Position numbers and translations under genes: made by a program. From positions 78,100-142,099 of the forward strand of contig JACMNO010000110.1 of NCBI GenBank assembly GCA_014378485.1: a stretch of 64,000 bases of DNA, written 5' to 3'. Below, in pieces: positions 30,101 to 37,154 of this stretch. Origin of the DNA: Bacteroidia bacterium. GTDB taxonomy: Bacteria; Bacteroidota; Bacteroidia; B-17B0; Aurantibacillaceae. The notes under the pieces were generated by a model, which ran no database searches, was not told the DNA's origin, and saw only the letters and a program-made list of their open reading frames with translations. Numbering within the stretch: position 1 is the stretch's first letter; each line of letters starts with the position of its first letter.

Positions 30101-30311
30101 AAGCATTCTTATTCATTCTAAAGACGCTAATAAAGGATTCATTAACATCCTTGATATCGCCGGTAAAGTGTTAAGCTCACAAAACGTGTCTTTGGAAGCG
30201 GGTAAAAATGTGATTTCTCAAAACACTGCAGAGTTACCTTCCGGAATTTATTTTGTGCAGGTAAAATGTAATGAGTCATTTATTACCAGAAAGTTGGTTG
30301 TGATCAAATAA
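27195..30311 (+). CDS. Large T9SS-secreted surface protein with SprB-like repeats
   Basis: 1038 residues. A signal peptide (ILSSIFTVLCSLMHGQ) is followed by about seven SprB-type repeats of roughly 75-80 residues with the pattern GGxxPYxYxWxxGxxxxxxxxLxxGxYxxxVTDAxGC, as in GGVLPYSYQWNTGANSQSI. Around residue 565 comes an SdrD-B-like segment (ISGKVYKDANSNCAMDGGET). Then a domain beginning SFDPNFKEVSPQGTG that includes YVIHFQNEGTYFAQNISVVD; the same domain type occurs in the protein at 50036. A type A sorting domain ends it (VILYPNPAADHLSILIHSKD to ITRKLVVIK). SprB repeats are known from the gliding adhesin SprB, so a surface adhesin role is likely. Strong terminator follows. Confidence 0.88.
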   Translation: MKKILSSIFTVLCSLMHGQTMTGTVTTQPCNQNGVCSITVTGLTAPLSYTYFVYGYPAVVHSNVNSLSDQLINFSASNFPNIYCAASDGTNSVSFGLTYTMPFFVSTSNVNPICPNTTGTLTASTYSGTPGPFTYNWTNTQTFISYNGNNASVPVGTYSLSVADQITGCRVNIIDSASYISQTSNVNVTYSTTTANCTNGTASVVATGGVLPYSYQWNTGANSQSINNLIQGQYTATVTDAQGCINNYNWGTYVQQALTINVNPSITNATCVQNDASVIAFATGGMPPYTYLWSNGQTTQTLTAVPGGTNYYVTATDANNCRGFSGWYIGVTTPINVTYSTTPSSCTAPTGSAGLTINGGTAPYTIVWNTYPTASTGITVTNLRAGQYGFTVTDAVGCIQTGVVSIPPVSTINANLGGTAVICPATIGNVFSNVGGTNPPFTYNWSNGSTATQINNVPLGGYSCVITDALGCSVTKYASLYSSSPISIGLNTTQASCKFTADGSVIANATGGTAPYIYNWTNGQSGATASGLAYGNIWVAVTDANGCSSDNHTYVNYNATNNSCYCTISGKVYKDANSNCAMDGGETGIYNIMIHCSNFGYAFTDANGNYSFQVPTGTYTLSETVNSTYPLAGCQNNAVVQAVTASSGCTTTVNFANNVVLLHDLHIITTSYPYSAPIPGNTYNQRVIIENNGTIQESGVQIGYTNDGQLGGMASSVLFSQQDAVNYPNWYSVQSGFTSLAPGTSDEINVTYNTPTNIPLGTQVNFYDSTAHMAPINTTWLTDQTPWDNVQNYQQTVIGSFDPNFKEVSPQGTGPQGYIATKDSLLSYVIHFQNEGTYFAQNISVVDTLDSDLDWTTLHPGYADHNYTTTVSENGVITFKFANINLPWKYSYGNIMSSGMVTYTIKRKRTAAQGTQFKNKAAIYFDYNAPVITNTTLNTLNDLLSSVNEKTVADNSDVILYPNPAADHLSILIHSKDANKGFINILDIAGKVLSSQNVSLEAGKNVISQNTAELPSGIYFVQVKCNESFITRKLVVIK

Positions 30312-30333
30312 AAATTGTTCGGTTTGTTTAGTT

Positions 30334-30369
30334 AACAGCGCCCTCGTAATCGGGAGCGCTGTTTTTTTT
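30334..30369 (+). terminator. Terminator after the SprB-repeat gene
   Basis: Stem AACAGCGC/GCGCTGTT with an extended upper helix around CTCGTAATCGGG, followed by eight T residues. Confidence 0.9.
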
Positions 30370-30405
30370 GTTATAATTTTCTTATTTCTGGAAAAATTTA
30401 TTTCC

Positions 30406-30930
30406 ATGAAAACTTCTTTTTTCCTTTTTTTATTTGCATTCCAATTTTCTATTTTTTCTCAATCTATTAACGAACAGTGGGTAAAAGAACATTACACTAA
30501 AAAAGAATATACCATTGCCATGCGTAATGGTGTCAAATTATTTACTGCCATGTATGCCCCAAAAGATAATAAAGAGAAGCATCCCTTCCTCATTATTCGC
30601 AAACCTTATTCCTGTGAGCCTTATGGAGAAGATAATTTTTAATTCCTCTTATTGCAATTTCATTGGAGAGAATATTAAAAGGAAAGGTATATTATAGTGA
30701 TACAAGTTGTGGACGGCCGATGGATGAAAAAAGGAACTTTTGTAGATGTACGACCTTACAATATAAATAAAAAAATAAAACAGATATTGATGAAGCCCTT
30801 GATACTTATGATGCTGTTGATTGATTAGTGAAAAATATTTTAAATAATAATGGGAAAGTTGGCGTATTCGAAACTTTTATCCGGGTTTTTATTCTACTTT
30901 GGCAGCATTAAGCGGATACGCTGCTTTAAT
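30406..30930 (+). pseudogene. Decayed CocE/NonD (peptidase S15-like) hydrolase
   Basis: The first 78 codons (30406-30642) give a signal peptide and the N-terminus of a secreted S15-type acyl esterase (YTIAMRNGVKLFTAMYAPKD, HPFLIIRKPYSCEPYGED). After a TAA, later family motifs continue in shifting frames: VDGRWMKKGTFVDVRPYN near 30710-30765, TDIDEALDTYDAVD near 30780-30824 followed by a TGA where the family has Trp, then LVKNILNNNGKVGVF, and after another shift YPGFYSTLAALSGYAA near 30877-30922. The rest of the gene, including His and Asp of the triad, is absent before the next gene at 30958. Multiple frameshifts, a stop and a 3' deletion make this a clear pseudogene. Confidence 0.88.
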
Positions 30931-30957
30931 CTTTTTTAATTACATATAATTTAAATT

Positions 30958-31482
30958 ATGACTGAAGAATTAGATCCTATAATATATCCCATTGGGAAAG
31001 CACAAAACCAGGAATTCTCCAAAGAGGTTTTATATAGATCCATTATGATGGTTGAAGCTGCTCCTGTAAGTTTAAGAAAACGATTGGAAACAATTGCGCC
31101 TCAGGACCTGGAATTAAGTTACCGCAAAGGTGCATGGACGGTTCGGCAAATTGTACATCATCTCGCTGACTCTCACATGAATATGTGGATTCGTTTCAAA
31201 CATACTCTGACATTAGAAAATCCTACGATTCAACCTTATAATCAAAATTCATGGGCTGAGATGGAAGACTACAAAACTGCTCCGCTGGAAAGTTCCTTAA
31301 TGATATTTGAAGGAATTCAACAACGCTTTTCTGCATTACTAAAAACAATGAGTGAAAGTGATTTTAAAAGAACCTACACTCACCCTGAATACAATAAACA
31401 ATTTACCCTGGCAGAAGCTACTCAATTATATGCCTGGCATGGCATGCATCATGTGGCGCAAATAGAAGGGATATTTAAATAA
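30958..31482 (+). CDS. DinB/YfiT-family putative metal-dependent hydrolase
   Basis: A 174-residue four-helix-bundle protein of the DinB superfamily, YfiT/BstA type. Residues KGAWTVRQIVHHLADSHMNM (57-76) give His67-68 and His73, and the C-terminal WHGMHHVAQIEGI supplies His161, His164 and His165; such a three-His set binds a divalent metal in YfiT. No signal peptide, so cytoplasmic. Many relatives are thiol S-transferases or hydrolases; the substrate here is not known. It is followed by a strong bidirectional terminator. Confidence 0.9.
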   Translation: MTEELDPIIYPIGKAQNQEFSKEVLYRSIMMVEAAPVSLRKRLETIAPQDLELSYRKGAWTVRQIVHHLADSHMNMWIRFKHTLTLENPTIQPYNQNSWAEMEDYKTAPLESSLMIFEGIQQRFSALLKTMSESDFKRTYTHPEYNKQFTLAEATQLYAWHGMHHVAQIEGIFK

Positions 31483-31509
31483 TATTTGAGGAACTAAATT
31501 CGTATAAAT

Positions 31510-31546
31510 AAAAAAGCTTCTTAATCATGAATTAAGAAGCTTTTTT
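31510..31546. terminator. Bidirectional terminator between convergent genes
   Basis: A perfect 16-bp stem (arms 31510-31525 and 31531-31546), A-rich on one side and T-rich on the other, with a 5-nt loop. It serves the DinB gene on the plus strand and the small gene ending at 31562 on the minus strand. Confidence 0.92.
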
Positions 31547-31561
31547 TATTGTAAAATAATT

Positions 31562-31759
31562 TTACTTTAAGAATGTATCTATTGAAAAGATATTCGCTAC
31601 CGGAATATGTTCAATTAAACTGGTTAATTGACTTTCATCTGTTGCCAGGATATCAGTTGCTGGAATAAATTTTATTCTTCCTTCATACTCACCAATTATA
31701 ATGGTTCCGTACTTCCTGATTCCGTTTGTTAGAATAATCATTGCTTGTGTCGTGTTCAT
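31562..31759 (-). CDS. Small conserved-looking protein, unknown function, with strong Shine-Dalgarno
   Basis: A 65-residue protein starting at ATG 31759 (MNTTQAMIILTNGIRKYGTI). The next residues, IIGEYEGRIKFIPATDI, suggest a small beta-barrel such as an Sm- or SH3-like fold, but I cannot name a family. AGGAGGT stands 4 nt before the ATG, which decides the start against an upstream non-ATG codon at 31801. No signal peptide, so cytoplasmic. It is separated from trxA upstream by the trxA terminator and shares the bidirectional terminator at its end. Confidence 0.7.
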   Translation of the reverse strand: MNTTQAMIILTNGIRKYGTIIIGEYEGRIKFIPATDILATDESQLTSLIEHIPVANIFSIDTFLK

Positions 31760-31763
31760 ATTT

Positions 31764-31770
31764 ACCTCCT
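31764..31770 (-). promoter_or_regulatory. Perfect Shine-Dalgarno sequence
   Basis: AGGAGGT preceded by a run of A. Bacteroidota genes rarely use such sites, and no other gene in this window has one so strong. Confidence 0.85.
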
Positions 31771-31887
31771 TTTTCTTATGTAAAAACAAACATAATGCCA
31801 CAAAGCTATTTTAATGTTATATCAATCTTATCAAACTGTAAAATAGAACGTTATGAAATTTAACAAGTTGATTATCAAAGAAATTAT

Positions 31888-31927
31888 TAAAAAAAATAAA
31901 CCCCTTTTCTTTATAAAAAAAGGGGTT
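31888..31927 (-). terminator. trxA terminator
   Basis: On the minus strand a stem AACCCCTTTT/AAAAGGGGTT (arms 31918-31927 and 31899-31908) is followed by a T-rich tract (31888-31896). Confidence 0.85.
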
Positions 31928-31949
31928 CAAAGTTTTAAAGTGACCTGAT

Positions 31950-32267
31950 TTACATATGTGCATCTAATTTACCAGCCAAAACATTTTTAGCAGCAACGCC
32001 AACATGTTTTTCAACTACTTCTCCGTTTTTAAAGAATAATATGGTCGGTATATTTCTGATCCCGTATTTTGCTGAGATGCCTGAATTACTATCCACATTT
32101 ACTTTTCCAACTACGGCTTTTCCTGCATAATCTGCTGAAAGCTCTTCAACTACGGGCCCAACCATGCGGCAAGGGCCACACCATTCTGCCCAAAAATCTA
32201 CCAATACTGGTTTATCTGATTTTAATACTAACTCTTCAAAATTCGCGTCTGTTATTTCTAGTGCCAT
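31950..32267 (-). CDS. trxA: Thioredoxin
   Basis: A 105-residue cytoplasmic thioredoxin that reduces protein disulfides. The active site WCGPC places Cys30 and Cys33 after VDFWAE, and the cis-proline loop is GIRNIPTILFFKNGEVV. Length and motifs match trxA exactly, with no signal peptide. It is monocistronic with its own terminator. Confidence 0.96.
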   Translation of the reverse strand: MALEITDANFEELVLKSDKPVLVDFWAEWCGPCRMVGPVVEELSADYAGKAVVGKVNVDSNSGISAKYGIRNIPTILFFKNGEVVEKHVGVAAKNVLAGKLDAHM

Positions 32268-32370
32268 TTTATTTTGTTTTTAAGGTTTATAATTCTGAAA
32301 TACTAATTTAGGTTTGTTAGTTAAATTAATCAAACATTAATCCAAATAGTTTTCCATGCCTTTTTGACAT

Positions 32371-35300
32371 TTATTTTAATAAAGTTACATGGCCTATCAT
32401 ATTATGGTGTTCTTTTAAAACATCCACCACATCTGCTTTCCACACATAAACTTCCTGTTTTGTGGACTCCGGATCGCCTTTGCCATTCACACTGCCATCC
32501 CAGCCTTTATTAATGTCATCGCTTTCAAAAATCATCTTGCCCCACCTGTCAAACACCTGCAACTTAAACTGTGCAATACCTACTCCTTCTGCTTTAAAGC
32601 CATCATTTAAACCATCGTTGTTGGGAGTAAAGGCATTTGGAATATAAATGGTATAAGCAGGTTTAATGATTACTAATTTTATAATCGAATCCTGACATCC
32701 AAATGAATTTTTGACAACCTGCATTATGGCTACGGTTTTAGCATCCATCGTATTAAATGTATGGCTAAAATCAGGGGTATTTTTTATAGTTCCATCATTA
32801 AACATATATTTTATAGAATTCGCTCCAACTGATCTGTCTTCTACTTCAATGAGTGGTGTGGTTATTTCTACTTCAGAAGGAGTTAGATTAAAATCAGCTA
32901 CCGGAACCGGATGCACTGTTACTAAACCCGGAAGAACAGAGCTACTGATGCAGCCGCTGTCCGATACTACTTTCAATGTCACATTGTAATTTCCTGTCGT
33001 ATAGCAATGGGTCGGATTTTTTGAATAATCAGGGGAACTATTATCCCCGAAGATCCATTGATTAGTTACAATACTGCCATTGCCAATGGTAGAATTATTA
33101 ATAAAATTTACACACAATAACGGACAACCGATATTATTTTGTGCTGCAAATACCGCTGATGGTGTAGCATTCACATAAACAGATTTAATGATTGTGTTAA
33201 CACAACCATATTGAGTTTGAACTTCAAGCCTTACACCATAATTACCAACCTGCGTATAAATATACTGCGGACTTTGTTGATTATTATCCATTAAATTATC
33301 GCCGTTAAAATCCCAACCATAAGAAGTAATAGCGCCATCGTTACTCGTTGACATATTATTAAACTGAGTGCTTGCAGGCATACATGTTGAAGGTGCGGAG
33401 AACTTTGCAACCGGATTGTAATGAACGATAACAGGTTTTAAGTTTTGGTTAGAGCAATTATTATTCGAGATGGCAACTAACCTGCTTTGTAATGTTCCGG
33501 CTGACGGATAGGTGTGACTTGGATTTGCAGTTGAGTCATCGAACGATCCATTGTTTTCAAAATCCCAACGGTATTTAATAATTGTTCCGTTAGCAATACT
33601 GCTTTGATTCGTAAACTGGGTGGCCTGGTTCAGACAAGTTGATGTTGACTGAAAATTTACATTTGGTTTTGGATGAACATTGGCCATATGCGAAATCGCC
33701 TTCACACAATTATGATTACTGGTTGCTGTAAGAGTAACATTAAAGTTACCTGCATTTGAATACAAATGTGATGGGCTAAATCCTAAGAGGGAAGTGTTAT
33801 CTCCAAACGACCAACTGTAATTTATTATCTGGCCATTTGAAATACTGGTTTGGTTAGTAAATGAAACAGGTAATCCTTCGCACGCAGGCAAAGAGCTGAA
33901 TTGAACTACAGGTTCAGGATAAACTGACACCGCCAATGAATATGTTGAAATACAATTGAAATTGGAGATCGCCATTAATTGGGTGGTATAGGTTCCGGGA
34001 GAATTAAATAAATTAATTGCATTTTGGTTTGTATTATCAGGCGTTCCGTTGGAATCAAAATCCCATATGTAATTTGAAATGTTTCCGCTTGCGATAGTAG
34101 AACTATTTGTGTAATTTATTGAGTATCCTATACACACATTAGTTGCCGTAAAAGAAACATTAGGTAATGGATTTACTGTGATCTGCTGAGTAATGCTATT
34201 GCTGCAATTTGAGTTCGTAGTGATTAGTAAGGTCACGTTATATGTGCCTGCGATTCCATATTGATGTGATGGCTGATTTTGAAATGATTGGCTACCATCA
34301 CCAAATTGCCAGTTGGTAGTGGTAATGAAACCTCCGGATACTGAAGACGAATTAGTAAATGAAGTTGTTCCATTTAAACAAACGCTATTAGCAGAAAAAG
34401 CGGGAGTTGGCAGCGGACTTATCGTTACCGGAATAATAGCAGTATCTCTGCAACCCATATTACTTGTAACAACTAATTGAACATTATACGTTCCTGTATT
34501 CAGATAATTATTGATACCATTTTGTGCTACGGAAGTATTTCCATTTCCATAATTCCAATTATTGGTAATAATACTACCCGTTGAGATGTTACTCGTATTA
34601 ATAAATCCAAGAGTATGTGTGCAGGCCGATAGCTGGGTCGTAATAAAGTTAGCATTTGGTTTTTCGGAAATAGTGATAATATGTGTTTGTGTTGCCGTGC
34701 AACCAAAATTACTTGTGATTGTTAGGCTCACAGTATAAGTTCCAGTATTGGTATACGCATGAACAGGATTTTGAGTTGAAGCTAAAACTCCATCGCCAAA
34801 ATTCCAGGCCCATTGATTAATCACACCCTGGTTGATATTACTGATATCACTAAAAATAACCGGAGCAAATTCGCATCCGTTAGTAAAAGTAAAGTCAGCT
34901 CCCGGCTGCGGATTAACAATCACTACATGCATTGTGGTATCATAACAACCACTTGGAGATCCTACTATTAATGAAACACTATACGTTCCGGGATTAGAAT
35001 AAGTATGAATGGGATCTTTAACTGTTGAATTATTTCCATCACCAAAGTTCCAGTTATAAGTAGTAAGAGTTCCTGATGACATGCTTGAGTTATTATTAAA
35101 ATTGATCGTTAATCCACAATTGTTATTTGAACCTGCGGTATTAAAATTTGCGTTAGGTACTGGATGATTATGAAGAAAATAATCAAAAAGAGGCCCCGGA
35201 CAACCGGTTACCTGGGTGGTTTGTACAGAATAGTTTCCGGGATTGCTTGCCACAACACATTGAGTGGTTTGGCCGTTAACAGATGAACCACTCCATAAAT

Positions 35301-36216
35301 AGGAAGCGTATCCTGATGGTGCGCACATCGTTTGTGTTCCTCCAACACAAATAGTATCATTGATAGCTTGCTGAAGCGTGGTGCAACTTCCGTCTATATA
35401 AGCGTAAGCATAATGTCCTCCTAAAGCGCAATCAAACGTTGTAAAACGTATGGTTACGTTTTGGCCGATAAAAGCTGTCAGATCAACACTCACATTTGTC
35501 CATGGCTTATAAACTACATTGGCGCAGGAAGCCGAATTTATGAAGCCCGGAATACTCTGACCTGCCGCGACATTATAATTGGTACATGGAATCAGGGTTC
35601 CTGTTGCGTCTAGCATTTCTATTTGAAAACTTGGTTGATCAGCTAAGGCATGCCCCGGATCTTCAAAAACAACTGCGTAACGATACGTGAAATTAGCATT
35701 CGCAGCAGTTACAGCAAATGTTTGCTCTAATCTATCTGCTAAACCACCTGTACCATTGTTTCCAAGTATCACTGAAAAATTTCCACCCTGAGCAACAATT
35801 GGAAAACCGCCGCAGCCATCAACACCTGCGCCGTTTGTTACCAATTGGGCACCACCAGCATTCTGACAACAACCCAATGAATTATAAAGTGGGTTATATC
35901 CGTTAGAGCTTGTCCAGCCGTTCAGAGACCCGGATTCAAAATCAATATTAGTGCACGCTTGTTGAGTAGTTGGATTCTGGCCCGAAATACGTTGTGTGGA
36001 AAAATACGTATCGTTAATGTAATTACGCTGGTGCGCATAAATGAATTCAGGCAATTCATTGGAAGAAGAGTGATGAGACGAATAAAAATCAGTCCAGTGT
36101 TGTTTATCAAAATTCGCTAAACTATCAATCTGAAAGCTGGAATTGCCTGTTTGGGCAAGGGCAGACGCTACGAACAAAGCGGCTAGCGTAACTGCGGTTA
36201 GTAATAATTTTTTCAT
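32371..36216 (-). CDS. Giant PKD-repeat surface protein with gliding-associated (CHU_C) C-terminus
   Basis: 1281 residues with a signal peptide (LLLTAVTLAALFVASALAQ). Residues about 85-280 resemble a lectin-like jelly-roll (NIDFESGSLNGWTSSNGYNP, FIGQNVTIRFTTFDCALGGH). Next come about ten PKD domains of roughly 80-85 residues, each with a pattern like ITNNWNYGNG or WNFGDGNNSTV and a following HTYSNPGTYSVSLIV. The last 85 residues are the CHU_C/gliding-motility type B sorting domain (IYIPNAFTPNNDGLNDGF, FDRWGKMIFES, GWDGSVNGKG), exported by T9SS and usually linked to SprF-type partners. PKD arrays act as rigid stalks, so an adhesin or surface filament is likely. No SprF-like gene is adjacent. 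Confidence 0.88.
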   Translation of the reverse strand: MKKLLLTAVTLAALFVASALAQTGNSSFQIDSLANFDKQHWTDFYSSHHSSSNELPEFIYAHQRNYINDTYFSTQRISGQNPTTQQACTNIDFESGSLNGWTSSNGYNPLYNSLGCCQNAGGAQLVTNGAGVDGCGGFPIVAQGGNFSVILGNNGTGGLADRLEQTFAVTAANANFTYRYAVVFEDPGHALADQPSFQIEMLDATGTLIPCTNYNVAAGQSIPGFINSASCANVVYKPWTNVSVDLTAFIGQNVTIRFTTFDCALGGHYAYAYIDGSCTTLQQAINDTICVGGTQTMCAPSGYASYLWSGSSVNGQTTQCVVASNPGNYSVQTTQVTGCPGPLFDYFLHNHPVPNANFNTAGSNNNCGLTINFNNNSSMSSGTLTTYNWNFGDGNNSTVKDPIHTYSNPGTYSVSLIVGSPSGCYDTTMHVVIVNPQPGADFTFTNGCEFAPVIFSDISNINQGVINQWAWNFGDGVLASTQNPVHAYTNTGTYTVSLTITSNFGCTATQTHIITISEKPNANFITTQLSACTHTLGFINTSNISTGSIITNNWNYGNGNTSVAQNGINNYLNTGTYNVQLVVTSNMGCRDTAIIPVTISPLPTPAFSANSVCLNGTTSFTNSSSVSGGFITTTNWQFGDGSQSFQNQPSHQYGIAGTYNVTLLITTNSNCSNSITQQITVNPLPNVSFTATNVCIGYSINYTNSSTIASGNISNYIWDFDSNGTPDNTNQNAINLFNSPGTYTTQLMAISNFNCISTYSLAVSVYPEPVVQFSSLPACEGLPVSFTNQTSISNGQIINYSWSFGDNTSLLGFSPSHLYSNAGNFNVTLTATSNHNCVKAISHMANVHPKPNVNFQSTSTCLNQATQFTNQSSIANGTIIKYRWDFENNGSFDDSTANPSHTYPSAGTLQSRLVAISNNNCSNQNLKPVIVHYNPVAKFSAPSTCMPASTQFNNMSTSNDGAITSYGWDFNGDNLMDNNQQSPQYIYTQVGNYGVRLEVQTQYGCVNTIIKSVYVNATPSAVFAAQNNIGCPLLCVNFINNSTIGNGSIVTNQWIFGDNSSPDYSKNPTHCYTTGNYNVTLKVVSDSGCISSSVLPGLVTVHPVPVADFNLTPSEVEITTPLIEVEDRSVGANSIKYMFNDGTIKNTPDFSHTFNTMDAKTVAIMQVVKNSFGCQDSIIKLVIIKPAYTIYIPNAFTPNNDGLNDGFKAEGVGIAQFKLQVFDRWGKMIFESDDINKGWDGSVNGKGDPESTKQEVYVWKADVVDVLKEHHNMIGHVTLLK

Positions 36217-36412
36217 AACAGGTAGGTTTTGAAGTGTTTGTAATTGGTTTCATAAATGGTTTTTTGGATTTTAATTTTTAAGTTAAGGTCCGGTTTGTTA
36301 TTTTTAATTTTAGGTTTTTAATATTGTACGTTGAGAAATTCTAAAAGTTTTAGTATTTGCATCTTTTTTTACAACTACTACTAATTTTTATATCTTAGCT
36401 AAAAAATAATAT

Positions 36413-36793
36413 ATGGAAGAAACTAACTTTACTAATCAAAACCCACCACCAGGACAAAATTTTAATCCACAAGGCGGGCAAATTTCCCTTCCTAACGCAG
36501 GAGCGGTCTTAACTTTAGGAATTATATCCATTGCCTTATGCTGGTGCTATGGCGTTGTATCATTAACCTGCGGTATCATCGGGTTGGTACTAGCTAATAA
36601 ATCCTTGGTACTTTACAAAGAAAATCCAACAGCTTATAGTTTAACATCATATAATAATCTTAAAGCAGGCCGTGTATGTTCTATTATAGGTCTTTGTTTA
36701 TCCGCATTGATGTTGCTATATGTGATCATTGTTTTTGCTTTTATTGGCGCTGCATTCAGTGCAATGCCATGGGATATGATGGGACGACATTAA
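36413..36793 (+). CDS. Small membrane protein of the CCC-motif/DUF4190-like type
   Basis: A 126-residue protein with a disordered Pro/Gln/Asn-rich N-terminus (QNPPPGQNFNPQGGQISLPN) and two membrane helices. The first helix region is AVLTLGIISIALCWCYGVVS, with further Cys in SLTCGIIGLVLANKSL, and the second follows GRVCSIIGLCLSALMLLYVI. This Cys-containing two-helix arrangement recurs in Bacteroidota membrane proteins; function unknown. Followed by a terminator and then a DUF2752 gene, which are often found together. Confidence 0.8.
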   Translation: MEETNFTNQNPPPGQNFNPQGGQISLPNAGAVLTLGIISIALCWCYGVVSLTCGIIGLVLANKSLVLYKENPTAYSLTSYNNLKAGRVCSIIGLCLSALMLLYVIIVFAFIGAAFSAMPWDMMGRH

Positions 36794-36812
36794 ATAAAAA
36801 AATTAACTTTAA

Positions 36813-36845
36813 AAAAATGCCTTTGATAAACTCAAAGGCATTTTT
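36813..36845 (+). terminator. Terminator between the two small membrane-protein genes
   Basis: A 14-bp stem (AAAAATGCCTTTGA paired with TCAAAGGCATTTTT) and a 5-nt loop, ending in T residues 13 bp before the next ATG. Read-through control is possible. Confidence 0.85.
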
Positions 36846-36857
36846 AATTTTACACAC

Positions 36858-37154
36858 ATGATTAATTGGCTGGAACAACATTTATTTCCCTGCTTTTTTA
36901 AATCGCATTTCGGAATGGAATGTCCGGGATGCGGTATGCAAAGAAGTTTGATTGCATTACTAAAAGGAGATTTGATCGGGTCGCTTCAATACCATGCAGC
37001 TTTGATCCCGTTCATCATCACAATCATAATGTTAGTTGTACAGTTAAAAATACAACGTGAAAATGGCGGAAAATTAGTTATGTGGGCATTTGTTATTACC
37101 ACAGGAATTACTCTAGTACAATTTATTTTCCGACAAGTAATTTTATTTACTTAA
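36858..37154 (+). CDS. DUF2752 family membrane protein
   Basis: A 98-residue membrane protein with the DUF2752 motif ECPGCGMQRSLIALLKGDL (residues 21-39): two Cys in CPGCG followed by Arg and a helix. Two more membrane segments follow (AALIPFIITIIMLVV, WAFVITTGITLVQFIF). The family is widespread with unknown function. It starts right after a terminator and its 3' end overlaps the convergent giant gene by 8 bp. Confidence 0.88.
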   Translation: MINWLEQHLFPCFFKSHFGMECPGCGMQRSLIALLKGDLIGSLQYHAALIPFIITIIMLVVQLKIQRENGGKLVMWAFVITTGITLVQFIFRQVILFT

